The notes below the pieces were generated by a model. It saw only the letters and a list, made by a program, of their open reading frames with translations, was not told the DNA's origin and made no database searches. The position numbers and the translations under genes are program-made. Shown one piece after another: positions 62,880-64,000 of a stretch of 64,000 nt of DNA (position 1 is the first letter of the stretch; every line of letters starts with the position of its first letter). Source of the stretch: CAYZTY01 sp964444665 (GTDB lineage Bacteria > Planctomycetota > Phycisphaerae > Sedimentisphaerales > CAYZTY01); contig CAYUIE010000001.1 of assembly GCA_964444665.1 (NCBI GenBank), positions 1-64,000 of the forward strand, in the 5' to 3' direction.

Positions 62880-64000
62880 ATGAAAACAGAAATTATTTTA
62901 ATTTGTGTTGTACTGTTGGGTCTTTTAGCTGTGCCTAATTCGACTTTAGCTGAGTGGACGGAGCCGGCGCCGATTGAAGAAGTGAACACAGAGCTTCATG
63001 AGACAAGCCCGTTCCTGTCTTATGATGGTTTAACTCTTTATTTTTCCAGGGATGATGGTTTATTTAGTATATACTCTGCGACTCGTGATGAGCCTTCCGG
63101 GCCGTTTACCTCGGTACAGTTGGCGTTAAGTTCGTCGTATCATGTTTATGGGCCCTGGGTTTCACCCGACAATTTACGTATGTACTATCACGAGGAGCGA
63201 AGCAGTGGATGGCTATTGAAGGTGAGTGAGCGTGCATCGGTTGATGACCCCTGGTCACAAGGGACAAATGTATCGGAGATTTCCGCCCTTGGCAATATTC
63301 ATGCTCCTAAGTTAACACCCGATGAATTAACTATTTTCTTTGCCTCACCTGATACTACCGGTGGATTAGCCGGCATGGGTGGATATGATATCTGGACGGC
63401 GAGTCGGCCTGATATGAGTTCCCCGTTTGGAAATGTAAGGAATCTGACGGAGATTAACACAATCTCGCATGAGAGCGGCCCGTTTATTTCACCTGATGGA
63501 CTTACCTTGTACTTTTCTTCTGATAGTAGCGGCCTGAGCCAGCTTTTCAAGGTGACGCGTGAGTCTTTAAGTGAGCCGTTTGGTAATATCGAGCATTTGT
63601 CCTTTTTTGATACGCCGGGCGGGCATAGCTATCGTCCGGTTTTGAGCAGTGATGGCAAGGCTTTTTACTTTGCGAGGTTTTTGACTGATGAAGACCCGGA
63701 TATTTACGTTTCTTATCGAACAGCAAATCCTTATGAGATTGCTATCCTTTGTATTGAGAATGCTATTTTGAAAAAGAACAAGGCAATAACGAAAATCAAT
63801 GCTGCTATGGATGAGGAAAGCCAGGCATATGAGGCGCTTGAAGAGCTGCTTTTAAGCGGTGAATATGGCGATTTGAACGAGGCCGATATTATAAGAGCCA
63901 AGCAGAAGGTCCTTTTTGCGTTCAGACGTGAGAGGCTATGTCGAGCCGTTTTGCGAGCGAGCATCAAGAAGTTGGAAAATGCATTAGTTCTGCTGGGGCA
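62880..64000 (+). CDS. Secreted PD40/TolB-like beta-propeller protein (partial)
   Basis: At least 373 codons open to the window edge, so the 3' end is missing. Signal peptide (LICVVLLGLLAVPNSTLAEW). The body has repeated SPFLSYDGLTLYFSRDD, WVSPDNLRMYYHEER, KLTPDELTIFFASPD, FISPDGLTLYFSSDS and VLSSDGKAFYFARF blades, typical of WD40-like PD40/TolB propellers. After residue ~285 a Lys/Glu-rich helical region starts (AILKKNKAITKINAAMDEES). SD CAGGAGG lies 8 bp before the ATG. Probably an exported protein with a binding or sensing role. Confidence 0.88.
   Translation, partial: MKTEIILICVVLLGLLAVPNSTLAEWTEPAPIEEVNTELHETSPFLSYDGLTLYFSRDDGLFSIYSATRDEPSGPFTSVQLALSSSYHVYGPWVSPDNLRMYYHEERSSGWLLKVSERASVDDPWSQGTNVSEISALGNIHAPKLTPDELTIFFASPDTTGGLAGMGGYDIWTASRPDMSSPFGNVRNLTEINTISHESGPFISPDGLTLYFSSDSSGLSQLFKVTRESLSEPFGNIEHLSFFDTPGGHSYRPVLSSDGKAFYFARFLTDEDPDIYVSYRTANPYEIAILCIENAILKKNKAITKINAAMDEESQAYEALEELLLSGEYGDLNEADIIRAKQKVLFAFRRERLCRAVLRASIKKLENALVLLG

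Overview
The window looks like chromosomal DNA of an uncultured planctomycete, most likely of the class Phycisphaerae. This is inferred from the gene mix: a planctomycete-style type II secretion (T2SS) operon with GspL/GspM-like parts, a SpoVG protein carrying an inserted zinc ribbon, DUF1573, DUF1570 and DUF4097 lipoproteins, an AP2-HNH endonuclease, and many intergenic hairpin repeats. No rRNA, tRNA, CRISPR array or complete insertion sequence was recognised.

Layout. 1-5.1 kb: repeat-rich spacers around an AP2-HNH endonuclease, an FMN-binding PNPOx-fold protein and a large STT3-like/TPR membrane protein. 5.1-12 kb: a lipoprotein MsrB-MsrA fusion, an AT-rich cluster of three small unknown genes, an M50 protease next to a zinc-dependent phospholipase C-like protein, and an EF-Tu domain-2-like protein. 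12-25.3 kb: membrane and lipoproteins, gene debris, and a 1921-residue mosaic surface protein whose gene sits between two copies of a ~530-550 bp direct duplication; then a methyltransferase and a dienelactone hydrolase. 25.3-27.5 kb: a ~100 bp palindromic element followed by an AT-rich cassette of two paralogous membrane proteins around a nuclease-like protein. 27.6-37.6 kb: an apiosidase-like glycosidase, a coupled zincin/ATP-grasp pair, a five-gene operon (pentapeptide-repeat K+ channel, VTT/DedA, AMMECR1, DUF1570, Maf), and ispE-spoVG. 37.7-41.3 kb: a FlgM-like protein and an ECF sigma/putative anti-sigma pair divergent from DUF4097 and DUF6249 envelope genes. 41.3-58.2 kb: T2SS genes gspC to gspM (all minus strand), preceded by a tetraheme cytochrome fused to a phosphoesterase-like domain and two DUF1573 paralogs. 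58.4-64 kb: three glycosyltransferases and a beta-propeller protein that runs off the window.

How the parts fit. The T2SS would export folded proteins such as the giant beta-helix/CARDB/PKD protein and the glycosidase. The sigma factor module probably tunes envelope genes. The glycosyltransferases make surface glycans.

The best leads for something undescribed are: the dispersed ~100 bp palindromic element that abuts two AT-rich cassettes; the membrane/nuclease-like/membrane cassette at 25.6-27.5 kb; the zincin-ATP-grasp pair; and the giant gene bracketed by a partial lipoprotein/methyltransferase duplication.
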